Shown in pieces: positions 5,233-5,383 of a DNA stretch of 5,383 nucleotides. Made by a program: the position numbers and the translations under genes. Under the pieces are notes generated by a model that was not told the DNA's origin, did no database searches, and was given only the letters and a program-made list of their open reading frames with translations. Position 1 is the stretch's first letter, and every line of letters starts with the position of its first letter. Source of the DNA: an uncultured Eubacteriales bacterium (GTDB lineage: Bacteria; Bacillota; Clostridia; Oscillospirales; CAG-272); the NCBI GenBank assembly GCA_902462015.1, contig CABPZV010000145.1, positions 1 to 5,383 of the forward strand. The letters are read 5' to 3'.

Positions 5233-5383
5233 TCAAAACGGCGGAAACAATATTACGTATTTGGATTTGTAGGGATTTGGATTTTCGATTTGCAGCTTGC
5301 TGATTTCATGCATACAACTGACACAGATATAATGCTTTTTAAAGTTATGCAGGTTTTCATTTGCACCGCAGAAAGCACATCTG
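5233..5383 (-). CDS. Gin/CsfB-like small zinc-finger protein, C-terminal part
   Basis: The frame enters from the right edge (first full codon 5382-5380) and runs 49 residues to TGA at 5235-5233; the start is outside the window. It shows two cysteine pairs, CAFCG and YICVSC, 14 residues apart, followed by MHEISK and then NPYKSKYVILFPPF. A CxxC knuckle, a short linker, 'hIC-x2-C-x2-EI' and a K-Y-rich tail is the layout I recall for Gin (CsfB), the anti-sigma factor that holds sigma-G, and in some species sigma-E, inactive during sporulation. Gin proteins are only about 60-70 residues, so most of the gene may be here. The ATPase gene starts 186 bases downstream. The frame and cysteine pattern are clear. 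The Gin assignment is tentative, because other small treble-clef proteins share this spacing. Confidence 0.5.
   Translation of the reverse strand, partial: RCAFCGANENLHNFKKHYICVSCMHEISKLQIENPNPYKSKYVILFPPF

Overview
The window looks like chromosomal DNA of a low-to-mid G+C, probably spore-forming Firmicute, most likely a clostridium. This rests on Mini-ribonuclease III (MrnC), a ROK glucokinase with the usual zinc cluster, the start of a LytTR-type regulator with a TTG start behind a strong Shine-Dalgarno sequence, and a C-terminal piece of a small zinc-finger protein resembling the sigma-G inhibitor Gin/CsfB. The organism is inferred; no rRNA or other phylogenetic marker is present.

Every gene I can support lies on the minus strand, so transcription runs from high to low coordinates. 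In that order: (1) C-terminal part of a Gin-like zinc-finger protein (5383-5233, entering from outside the window); (2) a 186-bp gap with a pyrimidine-rich transcript strand and a small inverted repeat; (3) a 922-residue P-type (P2-family) calcium-type ATPase (5046-2278); (4) a 304-bp gap whose upstream half is a cluster of four hairpins and whose downstream half holds a good sigma-A promoter and a short structured leader; (5) mrnC (1973-1551); (6) a 204-bp gap with an inverted repeat; (7) a ROK-family glucokinase-like gene (1346-396); (8) a 320-bp AT-rich gap with a 33-nt hairpin resembling insertion-sequence ends and a promoter; (9) the first 25 codons of a LytTR-like regulator (75-1).

The genes do not form an obvious pathway: membrane ion transport, ribosomal RNA maturation, sugar phosphorylation and regulation. 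Gaps of about 190-320 bp, two of which carry good promoters, suggest mostly separate transcription units rather than one operon.

I see no clear new multi-gene system. The points most worth a second look are the multi-hairpin module at 2121-2262, the loss of the conserved nucleotide-binding lysine (KGAP to TGAP) together with a charged insertion in the ATPase, and the partial Gin-like gene at the right edge.
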